From positions 62,001-126,000 of the forward strand of contig CALKMA010000002.1 of NCBI GenBank assembly GCA_937993755.1: a stretch of 64,000 nt of DNA. The letters are read 5' to 3'. The notes below the pieces were generated by a model. That model worked only from the letters and a program-made list of their open reading frames with translations, was not told the DNA's origin and ran no database searches. Shown in pieces: positions 18,034 through 27,477 of this stretch. The DNA is from HGM13233 sp900762805. GTDB lineage: Bacteria; Bacillota; Clostridia; Oscillospirales; Ruminococcaceae. Each line of letters opens with the position of its first letter. Position 1 is the first letter of the stretch. Made by a program: the position numbers and the translations under genes.

Positions 18034-18192
18034 AACCAAAAGGCATTTTCCGCCGGGTGCGGTCGATGCTATCTTGCGGGCGGCAGGGGCATTTTTTTGG
18101 TTGCCGCTTCTGAATTCTTACCCGCGCCGACGCTTATAAACCAAGCCTTAAATCCGGCAGGATGAGCAGGCGCCGGCCGCCCTGCTGTCTGC

Positions 18193-18231
18193 AACGGCCT
18201 CCCGTGTCACAAAACGCGGGAGGCCGTTTTT
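18193..18231 (+). terminator. Intrinsic terminator after trmB
   Basis: Arms 18193-18204 and 18217-18228 form a 12-bp perfect stem (AACGGCCTCCCG), followed by TTT. It separates trmB from sigK. Confidence 0.8.
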
Positions 18232-18327
18232 GAGTGTGCGGCTGCCGGAATATCGCAAAATACGGCTCCGATACCCATGTTTCGACATAGGGCCGCATAA
18301 CATGGTAAAAAAGCCTTGAGGTGTGCC

Positions 18328-19026
18328 ATGTTTCAAGCCCTGCTGAATGCTCTGTCTGACTGGATGCTCATTTTTGCGCTTCATCTTTCAGGAAACAGCT
18401 TTCCCAAGGCGCTGAGCGCCGCCGAAGAAAAGCAGCTGTTTGAGCGGCTGAAGCACGGTGACCGGTCAGCGCGGGAAAAGCTCATCCATCACAACCTGCG
18501 GCTGGTGGCGCACGTTGTGAAGAAATACTACGCCGGCATTGTCGATCAGGACGACCTGATCTCCATTGGCACCATCGGGCTTATAAAGGCCGTCAACACC
18601 TACCGCGCCGAGAAAAAAGTCCGCTTCTCCACCTATGCCTCGCGCTGCATCGAAAACGAAGTGCTGATGGTTTTCCGCAGCGCAAAAAAAGAACAGGGCG
18701 GCATTTCGCTCAACGACTCGCTTGAAGCCGGTGACGACGGCAGCCCGCTGACCGTCGGCGACACGCTGTTTCAGGAGTGCCGCTTCCATGAGGAGCTGGA
18801 AAGCAAAGAGACGGCGGCCGAGATCCGCCGGCAGGTTGCGGAGCTGCCGGCACGCGAGAGAAAGATCATCGAGCTGCGTTACGGCCTGACGGGCCGCTCC
18901 CCCATGACACAGAACGAGACCGCCGCGCTGCTCGGTATTTCACGCAGCTATGTCAGCCGCATTGAAACGCATGCTTTACAGCAGCTGCGCGACGCGCTGC
19001 GGACAAAGGTGATAGATAGGATATAG
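18328..19026 (+). CDS. sigK: RNA polymerase sporulation sigma factor SigK
   Basis: The 232-residue protein is the late mother-cell sigma factor of sporulation. A hydrophobic leader of about 20 residues (MFQALLNALSDW-x-LIFALHL) matches the pro-sequence cleaved by SpoIVFB. After it come the region 2 core (NLRLVAHVVKKY, DLISIGTIGLIKAVNTY, RFSTYASRCIENEVLM) and region 4 helix-turn-helix (NETAALLGISRSYVSRIETHAL). GAGGTG lies five bases before the ATG. The reading frame is intact, with no skin-type insertion. Confidence 0.93.
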   Translation: MFQALLNALSDWMLIFALHLSGNSFPKALSAAEEKQLFERLKHGDRSAREKLIHHNLRLVAHVVKKYYAGIVDQDDLISIGTIGLIKAVNTYRAEKKVRFSTYASRCIENEVLMVFRSAKKEQGGISLNDSLEAGDDGSPLTVGDTLFQECRFHEELESKETAAEIRRQVAELPARERKIIELRYGLTGRSPMTQNETAALLGISRSYVSRIETHALQQLRDALRTKVIDRI

Positions 19027-19456
19027 CAGATCCGTGCCGTCTGCCCTGTCCGGCAAAAGCATTGACAGAACAGCCGATGCCGACCGGTCACTGTCTGACG
19101 CCGGATGGTCTTGTCATCTGTCTTCAGCACTTGAAGCAGACGAATATGATGGGCACAGTGCCATTGATCTCCGCGAAACGCCGCCGCCTGCATTTTTTCA
19201 AACAGCACACGACGATCATGGCAAGTGTAGTATTCCACGACAGTGATCCCGGACGGCTTTGTACATAGCTTATAGGCGGGGACATCAAGAGCGTTGGCTC
19301 CGGCGCAAGGCCGATTTCTGCGCTTTGTACAGGCCGCGCACGGCAGCCCATGCACATTCGCTTTGACAAAAAATCTGACGGATCCGCCGGCAGACTTGCG
19401 GCTGACCGGAAGTAACGATATAATAGAAATGTCCGTAAATCAGGAGGGAACTTCCC
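19027..19456 (+). other. Intergenic region between sigK and the HAD gene
   Basis: No gene with a ribosome site and no recognisable RNA is seen. The only clear signal is a promoter for the next gene at its right end. Confidence 0.4.
19396..19424 (+). promoter_or_regulatory. Promoter of the HAD phosphatase gene
   Basis: TTGCGG (19396-19401), 17-bp spacer and TATAAT (19419-19424). The -35 is weak. AGGAGGGA follows before the ATG at 19457. Confidence 0.55.
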
Positions 19457-20125
19457 ATGCCATCATCCCCCGCCGCCCGCCTTGCCGTATTTGACCTTGA
19501 CGGCACGATACTCGACACGATGGCCGATCTTACCAACAGCCTCAATTACGGGCTGGCGGTTCACGGCTTCCCCCCGCGCACGATCGACGAGGTCTGCCGC
19601 TTTGTCGGCAACGGGATGCGCCGCCTTGTTGAGCTGGCTGTCCCGCACGCCACCGACGAAGCCAAGCTGCTGGCCGTGCTGCAGGACTTCCAACGGCACT
19701 ATGCCCTCCATTGCCACGACCTGACAAAGCCCTATCCCAACATACCGGAGCTGCTGACCGCGCTGAAGCGGCGCGGTGTGCTGACTGCCGTTGTTTCAAA
19801 CAAGGTTGACAGCGCCGTCCAAGCCCTTTGCGCACGGTATTTCCCCGGCCAGTTTGATGCTGTCGTCGGTGAACGAGTCGGCATACGCCGCAAGCCTTGC
19901 CCCGATTCGCTCCTGCAGGTGCTAAGCGAGCTGTCGGTCTCCCCCGACGACGCATTCTACATCGGCGACTCGGAGGTCGATATCGAAACAGCCCGAAATG
20001 CCGGCCTGCGCTGTATCTCTGTAACCTGGGGGACCCGCAGCGGCGAGCTGCTGCGCGCGCTTGGCCCAGCATACACTGTCGATACGCCGCAGGAAATGCT
20101 TTCCATCCTTTTGGGAGAAAAATGA
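19457..20125 (+). CDS. HAD-family hydrolase, phosphoglycolate phosphatase-like
   Basis: The 222-residue protein is a subfamily I HAD phosphatase. Motif I is FDLDGTILDT (nucleophile Asp), motif II is VVSNK, motif III the Lys in RRKPCPDS, and motif IV YIGDSEVDIETARNAG. The cap domain sits between motifs I and II, as in Gph and PpaX. Typical roles are removal of 2-phosphoglycolate after DNA repair, or pyrophosphatase activity. Substrate cannot be fixed by sequence. It has its own promoter and stands alone. Confidence 0.85.
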   Translation: MPSSPAARLAVFDLDGTILDTMADLTNSLNYGLAVHGFPPRTIDEVCRFVGNGMRRLVELAVPHATDEAKLLAVLQDFQRHYALHCHDLTKPYPNIPELLTALKRRGVLTAVVSNKVDSAVQALCARYFPGQFDAVVGERVGIRRKPCPDSLLQVLSELSVSPDDAFYIGDSEVDIETARNAGLRCISVTWGTRSGELLRALGPAYTVDTPQEMLSILLGEK

Positions 20126-20541
20126 TCTTCAGCGGCTCTTCAATTATTTTAAGATGCCTTCATGGCTCTTCCCGGCATCGGCCCTATTTGAAAAATAACC
20201 GCAGCGGTGTTTTTTCTCCTCTGACTTTTCATGCCGGCCGCCGTGCAAAACCGCCGGCGAAAGCACTGCATACTGTTTGTTTCAGAGATAAAGCAAATCC
20301 TACGCTTGATATATGCTGTATTTTGAGCTTTGCTTAAAAGACGTCCGACAGAATCAAAATTACAGCTGAGCAAGCCCCTCACAGCACAGCCCGTCCGCCT
20401 GCTCAAGCAGGCGGACGGGCTGTTATACCTGTTCCATTCCGGCCGCGCGTCCGATAAAGCTGTCAGCCTTTGGATGGCAAACATCCCACTGCCGGACAGC
20501 AGGCTTTTCCTGGGAAAAGCCGGATCAAGGAACAGTCTGCA
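20126..20541. other. Intergenic region between convergent HAD and trkH genes
   Basis: No gene is supported. A long perfect hairpin near its middle is listed separately; the rest shows nothing recognisable. Confidence 0.4.
20388..20421. terminator. Convergent-gene hairpin, about 15-bp stem
   Basis: The arms beginning at 20388 and ending at 20421 (AGCCCGTCCGCCTG and its complement) pair perfectly with a tight loop. It lies between convergent genes; U tracts are poor on both sides. Confidence 0.65.
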
Positions 20542-21987
20542 TTATCGGCTTCGCTGCCACGTCGAGGGAGAAAAGGCCAGCACCATCGGCAGTATCTCCA
20601 GTCGGCCGAACAGCATCCCGAAAGAAAGCACAGCTTTGGAAAAGAGCGAATAGCCGGCGAACGAGCCGAGGGGGCCGACAGTACCAAGGCCCGGCCCGAT
20701 GTTGTTGAAGCAGGAGGCTACCGCTGTGAAGTTGGTAAGAAAATCGAAGTTGTCAAGCGACACCAGCAGCTGCTGAACCACAAAACAGATGATATAGATC
20801 AGAAAATAGTTGCTGACGCTCGAAAGTGTCTGCTCATCGACCGTTTTGCCCTCAAACTTGATGGTACTGACTGAGCGCGGATGCAGCAGCCGGCGCAGCT
20901 CACGCTTGATGATCTTGAACATCATCACGATGCGCGATACCTTGATGCCGCCGGCCGTCGAGCCGGCACAGGCGCCGATGAACATGAGCATCAGCAGGAT
21001 AGCTTTGGACAGCTCCGGCCAAAGGTCAAAGTTGACCGTTGAATAGCCGGTCGTTGTCATGATCGATGATACCTGAAAGGCTGCTGCCCGCAGCGATTCG
21101 GAAATACCGCTGTACATCGAAAAGATATTGGCGGTTATAATGGCGGTCGAGCCGAGCATGATGGTGAGATACCAGCGAAGCTCGGTGCTTTTCAGCACCT
21201 GCCGCACATTTCCGACCAACAGCAGATAATACAGGTTGAAATTGATGCCGAACAGCGCCATGAAAATGGTGATGACCCACTGGCAGTAGGGACTGTAGGA
21301 GCCGATGCTGTCGGCATTGATACCAAAGCCGCCTGTTCCGGCCGTGCCGAAGGTATGGAGCAGGCTGTCAAAAAACGACATGCCGCCGGCCAGCAGCAGG
21401 ATGACCTCAACGACCGTCATGCCGAGATAGATGAGATACAGTATCTTGGCCGTATCGCGCAGGCGCGGCACGATCTTGCCCATCGTGGGGCCGGGCATCT
21501 CGGCGCGAAGGATGTGGATCGTGCGGTCCGAGGTGCTTGGCAGCACAGCCACGATGAACACCAGAATGCCCATGCCGCCGACCCAGTGCGTAAAGCTGCG
21601 CCAAAGCAGCATCCCATGGCTCATGGACTCAACGTCGGTCAGGATCGAAGCGCCTGTCGTGGTAAAGCCGCTGACCGTCTCGAAAATGGCGTCAATATAG
21701 TTGGGGATTTCGCCGCTCAGAACAAACGGCAGCGCGCCGATGGCCGAAAAGACCAGCCAGGTCACGGCGCAGATAACAAAGCCTTCACGGGCGTAAATGA
21801 CTGACGAGCGCGGGCGGACCGTGCGCACGAGCAGCAGGCCAACAGCGGCCGAGATACCGATGGTGATAAGAAAATCAACGGCGCAGCTCTCACCATAGAC
21901 AAGCGCAGTTGCAAGCGGCAGCAGAAGCAGACCAGCCTCCAGAAGAACCATCTTTCCGATGGTGTTGACGATCATTCGATGATTCAT
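20542..21987 (-). CDS. trkH: Trk-type potassium uptake protein, membrane subunit (TrkH)
   Basis: The 481-residue membrane protein carries four pore-loop repeats of the TrkH/KtrB superfamily (for example VSGFTTTGASIL, GTAGTGGFG, ITTTGYSTVNF and CFNNIGPGLG, whose central Gly residues form the K+ filter). It works with the NAD/nucleotide-binding TrkA subunit to import potassium. Length fits TrkH. It follows trkA by six bases on the same strand. Confidence 0.94.
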   Translation of the reverse strand: MNHRMIVNTIGKMVLLEAGLLLLPLATALVYGESCAVDFLITIGISAAVGLLLVRTVRPRSSVIYAREGFVICAVTWLVFSAIGALPFVLSGEIPNYIDAIFETVSGFTTTGASILTDVESMSHGMLLWRSFTHWVGGMGILVFIVAVLPSTSDRTIHILRAEMPGPTMGKIVPRLRDTAKILYLIYLGMTVVEVILLLAGGMSFFDSLLHTFGTAGTGGFGINADSIGSYSPYCQWVITIFMALFGINFNLYYLLLVGNVRQVLKSTELRWYLTIMLGSTAIITANIFSMYSGISESLRAAAFQVSSIMTTTGYSTVNFDLWPELSKAILLMLMFIGACAGSTAGGIKVSRIVMMFKIIKRELRRLLHPRSVSTIKFEGKTVDEQTLSSVSNYFLIYIICFVVQQLLVSLDNFDFLTNFTAVASCFNNIGPGLGTVGPLGSFAGYSLFSKAVLSFGMLFGRLEILPMVLAFSPSTWQRSR

Positions 21988-21993
21988 GGCAAT

Positions 21994-23355
21994 TCACCGC
22001 AGGATATCGGCAAGGTCGCCGAGGATAGCGCCGGCAGCCAGCACTACAACGCGGTCGCCTGCCTGGATGCTGTCGTCGCCGGTCGGGATGAGCGTCCTGC
22101 GGCCGCGGATGATGCCGGCCACCAGGATGCCGGAGCGCAGCGGCAGCTCCTTGAGCGGCACGCCGAGCTTCGGAAAGGCATCGGAGGCCTTGAATTCAAG
22201 CGCCTCTGCCCGATCGTCCATCAGCTTATAGAGCGATTCGATGTTGCTGCTGTCAACGGAGTTCTTCAGCGCGCGGGCGTAGCGTACCAGCACATCGGCA
22301 ATGATACGCTTGTGCGAGATCTGCCGTTCGAGTCCCAGCTCCTCGGCGATGGGGCAAAGCTCATCCCGGTTGACCTTAGGCACCACAACGGGCACATTTT
22401 TCGTGCTGGCATAGTAGGATATGAGGATGTTTTCCTCGTCCATCCCTGTCAGAGCCAAAAAGGCCGAGGTCTCGGTGATGCCCTCTTCCATCAGCAGCTC
22501 TTGCTGAGCGCCGTCTCCGTTGATAACAATGGCCTCCGGCAGGCTGGAGGCAAATTCCTCACAGATGGCACGGTCGATATCAATGATTTTGACCACACTG
22601 CCGTCTGCCAGCAGGCGCTTGGAAAGATAAAAAGCCGTGCGGCTGCCGCCTATAATGATGACGTTCCGCACCTCCCGCACGGCCAGGCCGAGCCGCTTGA
22701 GCAGCCGAACCATATCAACCGGTGCGGCGACCACACCGATCTTGTCCCCGGCCTGCAGCACAAAGTTGCCGTCAGGGATGGTGACCTCATTCTTTCGCTG
22801 CACAACACCGATCAGATAGCTGCCGGCATACTTGTGCCGGACGTCTATCAGTCTCATACCGGCGATCGGCGAGTCACTTTTCAGATTGAGGATGACCATT
22901 TCAAGGCGGCGGCCCGAAAAAGTCTCGATGGCGGCGGCAGCCGGCAGCTTGAGCAGCTCATACAGCTCGTTGGCTGCCAGCATATCGGGATTGACGGCCA
23001 TCGACAGCTCCAGCTCATCCTTCAGAAAGGCAGCGCCGCTCGCATTGTACTGCGGGCTGCGGATACGCGCTATGGTATGATGCGCTCCCATGCGGCGCGC
23101 CATAAAGCAGGACAGCATATTGACTTCATCGGAGCTGGTAACTGCCACGAACAGCTCGGCTGTGTCAGCGCCGGCCTCGGTCAGAACCGAATAGTCAGTC
23201 GCGCTGCCGCAGACGCACATGACATCATAAATGTTGGATACCTCTGTCAGCGGTGCTGCGTCATCGTCTATGGCGATGACGTCGTGTCCCTCCTTGAGAA
23301 GGCTCGAAAGAATCGATCTCCCGTTCTTGCCGCAACCGACCACAATAATCTTCAT
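21994..23355 (-). CDS. trkA: Trk system potassium uptake regulator TrkA
   Basis: The 453-residue cytosolic protein has two tandem RCK units, each an NAD-binding Rossmann fold (VGCGKNGRSILSSLL at the start, IIGGSRTAFYLSKRLL in the second) followed by a TrkA-C domain. It gates the TrkH channel in response to nucleotides. A GGAG ribosome site precedes the ATG. It is the first gene of a two-gene operon with trkH and has a strong promoter. Confidence 0.95.
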   Translation of the reverse strand: MKIIVVGCGKNGRSILSSLLKEGHDVIAIDDDAAPLTEVSNIYDVMCVCGSATDYSVLTEAGADTAELFVAVTSSDEVNMLSCFMARRMGAHHTIARIRSPQYNASGAAFLKDELELSMAVNPDMLAANELYELLKLPAAAAIETFSGRRLEMVILNLKSDSPIAGMRLIDVRHKYAGSYLIGVVQRKNEVTIPDGNFVLQAGDKIGVVAAPVDMVRLLKRLGLAVREVRNVIIIGGSRTAFYLSKRLLADGSVVKIIDIDRAICEEFASSLPEAIVINGDGAQQELLMEEGITETSAFLALTGMDEENILISYYASTKNVPVVVPKVNRDELCPIAEELGLERQISHKRIIADVLVRYARALKNSVDSSNIESLYKLMDDRAEALEFKASDAFPKLGVPLKELPLRSGILVAGIIRGRRTLIPTGDDSIQAGDRVVVLAAGAILGDLADILR

Positions 23356-23417
23356 GATACTTCAAACTCCTTTGGGGCAGCAGACGCTTTATGTGCTGTT
23401 AAAGCTGAATTACGGTC

Positions 23418-23446
23418 ATTATAGTATTTTTGTCTGAATTATGCAA
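23418..23446 (-). promoter_or_regulatory. trkA-trkH promoter
   Basis: Minus strand: TTGCAT (23446-23441), 17-bp spacer, TATAAT (23423-23418). A direct repeat, TAATTCAG, starts in the spacer (23441-23434) and recurs downstream of the -10 (23412-23405). Bases 23447-23698 beyond the promoter show nothing recognisable. Confidence 0.75.
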
Positions 23447-23698
23447 TACGTCAGCAGTTCATTTATTCTTACAATTGTAAACTGAAGGGTCTGCCGGCAT
23501 CACGCTGCCGGCTTTGGACATTGCGGAAACATTCAGCCGTTGAAACCGAAGCCGCAGCCTTTATTGATACACTTACCGACATCATTGTGAATTAAGATAG
23601 ATAAGCTCCTCGGAATAGCCGCTGATCCCCCGGCATCATCGGTCTTTTTACGGATTGGGGCTTGAAGGACGCAGGCATGGAGAAAGCACCGGCAGCCG

Positions 23699-24523
23699 TC
23701 ACGGCTGCGGCGCAAAGAAATGCTCAGCCGCGTAGGCAAAATGCCGTTCAAACCTTGCAATGGCAGTCTTGCTGTCCTGCGAGAAGGGCAGCATGACGTC
23801 AAAGGCGTGGTACATGCCGGGATAAATATCGATGGCTGCCGGAATGCCCGCCGCTTTCAAGCGGTCAATAAAGATGACCGTTTCGGCATAAAACGGTTCT
23901 GCCGTGCCGACAAAGGTATAGGCGGGCGGCAGGCCGGTGTAATCGACCCGGCGGGCCGGTGCGGCGTAGGCCGGAACACCCTGTCCCCGCAGGCCGCTCA
24001 GATAGAGCTTCCAGCCGTTGCGGTTCTTCTTGGTATTCCAGCCGGGCGCATGGTTGTTGCGCGAGCTGACGGTATCCTCATTGTCGATCATGGGGTAAAG
24101 CGGCATCTGATAGGCAATGTTGACCAGCCCCAAGTCCTTTTCATACATGCAGAGTGCAGCTGTCAGTCCGCCGCCGGCGCTTTCTCCGCCGACCATGATC
24201 TGATCGCTGCGCACGCCGAGCTGGTGCACGTTTCTCTGCAGGAACAGCAGCGCGCGATGGCAGTCATGCAGCGCCGCCGGATAGGGTGCGGCGCCCGACA
24301 GCCGGTAGCCCGGCGCCACGATAACGGCGCCGAACTTCTCGACCAGCGCTTTTGCGCGTGTAAAATAGACCATCTCCGGCATACCGCTGAAATAACCGCC
24401 GCCATGTATCCACAAGATACCCGGCCTCCTGTCGCCCGGTCTGGCATCTTCCGGGCGGAGGATCAGCAGCTTCATCCGATAGCCGTCCGACATGATGTGC
24501 GTCACGGTTGTTCTGATCTTCAT
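23699..24523 (-). CDS. Alpha/beta hydrolase (hormone-sensitive-lipase-like esterase)
   Basis: The 274-residue protein is a carboxylesterase of the HSL/family IV type. HGGGYF (about 40-45) builds the oxyanion hole, GESAGGG holds the nucleophile Ser, and the acid and His are expected in the last third (DIYPGMYHAFDV holds the His). No signal peptide is visible, so it acts in the cytosol. AAAGGAG precedes the ATG at 24523. It stands alone between poorly coding regions; natural substrate unknown. Confidence 0.88.
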   Translation of the reverse strand: MKIRTTVTHIMSDGYRMKLLILRPEDARPGDRRPGILWIHGGGYFSGMPEMVYFTRAKALVEKFGAVIVAPGYRLSGAAPYPAALHDCHRALLFLQRNVHQLGVRSDQIMVGGESAGGGLTAALCMYEKDLGLVNIAYQMPLYPMIDNEDTVSSRNNHAPGWNTKKNRNGWKLYLSGLRGQGVPAYAAPARRVDYTGLPPAYTFVGTAEPFYAETVIFIDRLKAAGIPAAIDIYPGMYHAFDVMLPFSQDSKTAIARFERHFAYAAEHFFAPQP

Positions 24524-25123
24524 ATTGTCTCCTTTTGTTCATCATCTCTGTTCCGTTTAGATTTTGTGTGTAATTCCGAAAGGCTTTCCCTCGCGGGAAA
24601 AGCTGCTCGGTGTATATTGGTTTCAAGCGGCAAGCCAAATCCCCGCCGTTCGGCATTGATGGCCGGCCTGTATCAGTTCTTCGTGTCGATTTGCCGTCTG
24701 CACAGGGGCAGACCTGGAACAGTTCCCTAAGGGAAAAGCGCGTCATTCAGCGGATGCTGTTCTCCGTGAAACCGACGGGCAGCAGCGAAACGATGACGCT
24801 CTCCTTCGGCCTTTCACAAAAGCTGAAGCGCAATGCGTTCTCCCGGACAGGTGCAAAGCGCAGCGAGGAACAGGCTGTATGCGGGGCAGCTTGTGAATGT
24901 ACTGACACGAAGACAGCCATCGGGCTGTCTCGGCTGCCAATCATGCCGACTGCGGCAGCCTGAGCCATGGCATGCTCCTGTCCGTTTGGCTGCCCATCTT
25001 CAGCCGGCAAGACTGCGTGTTCGGTGACTGTACCGCGTTTTTTCTCAAGCGGGCGGTCACCCGGTAAAGCATCGGTCACACGCACCGCATCATGCGGCAG
25101 CTCAGGCGACAGAGAAAAGCCCA
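24524..25123. other. Intergenic region without a supported gene
   Basis: About 600 bp hold only open frames of low plausibility. One 126-codon minus-strand frame (24747-25127) begins with an ATGA overlap on the preceding gene's stop but has the composition of non-coding GC-rich DNA and no recognisable domain. It may be decayed coding sequence. No repeat or RNA was recognised. Confidence 0.35.
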
Positions 25124-26323
25124 TCAAACGAGGTGTGACGGATAAGTATAGCGCTTGTCGGCCACAGGGAGATCCACGATCTCCTCAGTCAGGCTCTCTA
25201 CCGTCAGCGTATGCGCGTGCCCCGTTATGGGGTGCCTGAACACGATCTTGTCCCCCACATCCCTTACAGTGAAAACAATGCCGGGCAGCGGCTCCCGGTC
25301 GGTTCCGAGCAGCAGCTTGAGCGACCGTATTTCGCCCGGCCTCTTTTTCCATTTGAAGCGGACGCGCCAGACCGTCCAGCAGCTGGCCGGGTCAAGTGCG
25401 TAGTGCCCGACTACCTCTTGGCTCTCCTCGCCGTTTATATCGGGGAAAAGCGAATTCCACGAGACGGCACAGCCGCCGCTGCTCATGAGCGTCCGGCCGT
25501 TGACCTCAGCCAGCGCCGTGAACCGGATGCTCAAGGGATTTTCCCGTTCAATCTGCTCACCTACATCGCCAGGAAGCTTGCCGTCCTGTTCCGGCTCCAG
25601 CTCCCACTTTTTTACAAACGCGCGCATCTGCTCCGGCGGCGTTTCTTTTATAAGGTCGATGACAAGCCCCTCGGCGCAGCAATAGACGGCAGGCACCTGC
25701 CACGACTCTCCGGCCCATGTAAAGGCTTGAGCGACAGCAATGGGCCGACCGGCGCGGCGGCGACCGTGATGCCCCCAGAAATCGCCGTCAAAGAAAACCT
25801 TCCATTCCGGCTTCAGCCGCTGTCGGGGCTGCGCTGTAAGCTCATAGTATTCCTTTTTGAAAGGCAGCCTGCCGGGCTCGAAGCTGTCCCGCAGCTCCTT
25901 CATGATCTGCCACGGATGCTCAGCCGGAGCAAGCCCCAGCCTGTCCCGCAGTGCTGCCAGCGCCGTTTTACCCGCCTCGCTTTCCTCGATCTGTTCAGCA
26001 TACAGGCGGAATTGCTGTTCGTCCATCATCCACGCCTGCTCCAACGCGGCCGTATCGCGGCAGGCCAGCAGGAGGCGCAGGAATTCTTCAAAGCTGTGTG
26101 CGACGGGGTGTACACAATCAGTCGCACCGTTATCCGGGCTGACGGCAAACACCGTCTCACCAAATCCCCGCACAAAGCAGAAGTGGATGCCATCGACACC
26201 GCCCCAGCCAAAGATTTGCGCGCCCTTTGGCGTGCAGTAGTAACCGGCGGCTTCTCCCGGCAGTAAGCCGAGCGGTGAAAGGTCGATGCCTGATTCTTTG
26301 AATGCGGAGTAAGAGATAGACAT
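25124..26323 (-). CDS. Uncharacterised 399-residue protein
   Basis: The family is not recognised with certainty. The protein is soluble, with no signal peptide or membrane segment. The N-terminal 110 residues (IFGWGGVDGIHFCFV, then CVHPVAHSFEEFLRLLLACRDTAALEQAW) resemble the layout of SMI1/KNR4 (SUKH)-type domains found in clostridial proteins. The rest is a separate Trp-rich, mostly beta domain (KVFFDGDFWGHHGRR, CWTVWRVRFKWKKRPGEI). AAAGGAAG precedes the ATG. It is the distal member of a loose same-strand run with the two small genes that lie 300-1150 bp on its right. Confidence 0.6.
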   Translation of the reverse strand: MSISYSAFKESGIDLSPLGLLPGEAAGYYCTPKGAQIFGWGGVDGIHFCFVRGFGETVFAVSPDNGATDCVHPVAHSFEEFLRLLLACRDTAALEQAWMMDEQQFRLYAEQIEESEAGKTALAALRDRLGLAPAEHPWQIMKELRDSFEPGRLPFKKEYYELTAQPRQRLKPEWKVFFDGDFWGHHGRRRAGRPIAVAQAFTWAGESWQVPAVYCCAEGLVIDLIKETPPEQMRAFVKKWELEPEQDGKLPGDVGEQIERENPLSIRFTALAEVNGRTLMSSGGCAVSWNSLFPDINGEESQEVVGHYALDPASCWTVWRVRFKWKKRPGEIRSLKLLLGTDREPLPGIVFTVRDVGDKIVFRHPITGHAHTLTVESLTEEIVDLPVADKRYTYPSHLV

Positions 26324-26621
26324 AGTGTGCTTCCTTTTGATATGGCGGATTGATATAGCGGGCAGAGTCTCCCGAAAGCGCCACCGGGCTGCAAAAGGGC
26401 TTTGCGGCGAACATCAGGTTAATCGGAAAATAACGGTTGACTACGAGACATTCATAGCTGTAATCAACGGAGCACGGTCAGCATTTCTGCCGCTCTTCCC
26501 CGGCCCGACCTGCTGCCGCTTCTGTTCATGCTTCGATTGCCGTCGGCTTATATAACGTTCATAAAGCTGTCATACCTGTCACGGGAGACCGCGCAAAACA
26601 GCTCTTATCTGCCCGGCCGGT

Positions 26622-26993
26622 TCAGCCGCAGATAGGGCGGCCGAGCATCTTATCGCGGCGCCACTGCGGGGCAGAGCCGTCGTCGCCCCAGTATTCATCA
26701 AGACGGCTTATCCTGCCGTCCTCCAATTCAAAAAATGAGACAACATGGAACGACGGCCCGCCGTCAAGACCATAAACCCGCGTCACGGTAACTGTCAGGC
26801 TGCCAAGCTGTTCGATGCGCTCGACGGCGCCGCCCCAGCGGCCGGGGTATTCACAATTGGCACGAATAAATTCAGCCGGTGTAAACTGCTCATTGGTGTT
26901 GGGCCAGTTGATAACGGCTGCTTCGTTAAAATACGGCCGCATGGCAGCGGCATCCTGCCGCAGCGTCGCCTGCCAGTAGCTGTAAAAGTCCAC
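26622..26993 (-). CDS. NTF2-like (SnoaL/DUF4440-type) protein
   Basis: The protein has about 123 residues and the NTF2-like cone fold pattern: an initial helix (FYSYWQATLRQDAAAMRPYF), NWPNTNEQFTPAEFI, and closing strands TVTRVYGLDGGPSFHVVSFFELEDGRISRLDEYW. The last phrase is typical of SnoaL-like proteins, whose cavities bind small molecules or have isomerase/hydrolase activity. The GTG at 26993 is preferred because GGGGAGA lies five bases before it; the ATG at 27032 lies inside the upstream gene. It is 13 bp after the LURP-one-like gene and surely cotranscribed. Confidence 0.78.
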   Translation of the reverse strand: MDFYSYWQATLRQDAAAMRPYFNEAAVINWPNTNEQFTPAEFIRANCEYPGRWGGAVERIEQLGSLTVTVTRVYGLDGGPSFHVVSFFELEDGRISRLDEYWGDDGSAPQWRRDKMLGRPICG

Positions 26994-27006
26994 GGTCTCT
27001 CCCCTT

Positions 27007-27477
27007 TCAGCTGGCCGAGCATTTTTCGGCATCGATGGCCAGCACGAACATCAGCACACTCAGCGCATCGGACGGGTCGGAAATATCCAGCACATAGGTG
27101 TCTGTCCACTGAAACAGCTGTTTGGAAACGGCGGCGATCGGCTCGCCGTTAGCTCCGTCAATATAGTACTCCCAGCCGAAAAAATCGCCCTTGACGCTCC
27201 AGCCGTTGAAATCAAAATTGTAGAGGGGCGTCAGCAGGCTGAATTCTTTGCTGATGCAGCCGAGGTAGCTCTGCCCGCCATATATTTCAAAGCGCGGCAG
27301 CCATGTGAGCACCCGCTCCTTCACCGTCCCGACCTCATTGCCATGCACATCGAATATCTTGAGGCAATGCCCCCACGACAGCTGTCCCTTGACAGTATAT
27401 ACCGTATTCCAATTTTCGTCGAAGATATCATAGCTGTCAAACCACGAAAACATCCTCTGCTTGAATAATAGCTTCAA
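27007..27477 (-). CDS. LURP-one-related (tubby-like C-terminal) family protein
   Basis: The 156-residue protein shows the repeated beta-strand pattern of the LURP-one/YxjI family (KLLFKQRMFSWFDSYDIFDE, VYTVKGQLSWGHCLKIFD, GCISKEFSLLTPLYNFDFNGWSVKGDFFGWEYYI). These proteins form a closed beta-barrel around a central helix, related to tubby and scramblases; bacterial roles are unknown. The start codon is TTG at 27477, nine bases after GGAG. It heads a two-gene unit with the NTF2-like gene. Confidence 0.85.
   Translation of the reverse strand: MKLLFKQRMFSWFDSYDIFDENWNTVYTVKGQLSWGHCLKIFDVHGNEVGTVKERVLTWLPRFEIYGGQSYLGCISKEFSLLTPLYNFDFNGWSVKGDFFGWEYYIDGANGEPIAAVSKQLFQWTDTYVLDISDPSDALSVLMFVLAIDAEKCSAS

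Noticed and set aside
24747..25127. 126-codon minus-strand frame starting with an ATGA overlap on the end of the 399-residue gene
   Set aside because: No domain or hydrophobic pattern is recognisable, and long open frames arise by chance in GC-rich DNA; the only support is the overlap. Kept as a note in the intergenic entry.
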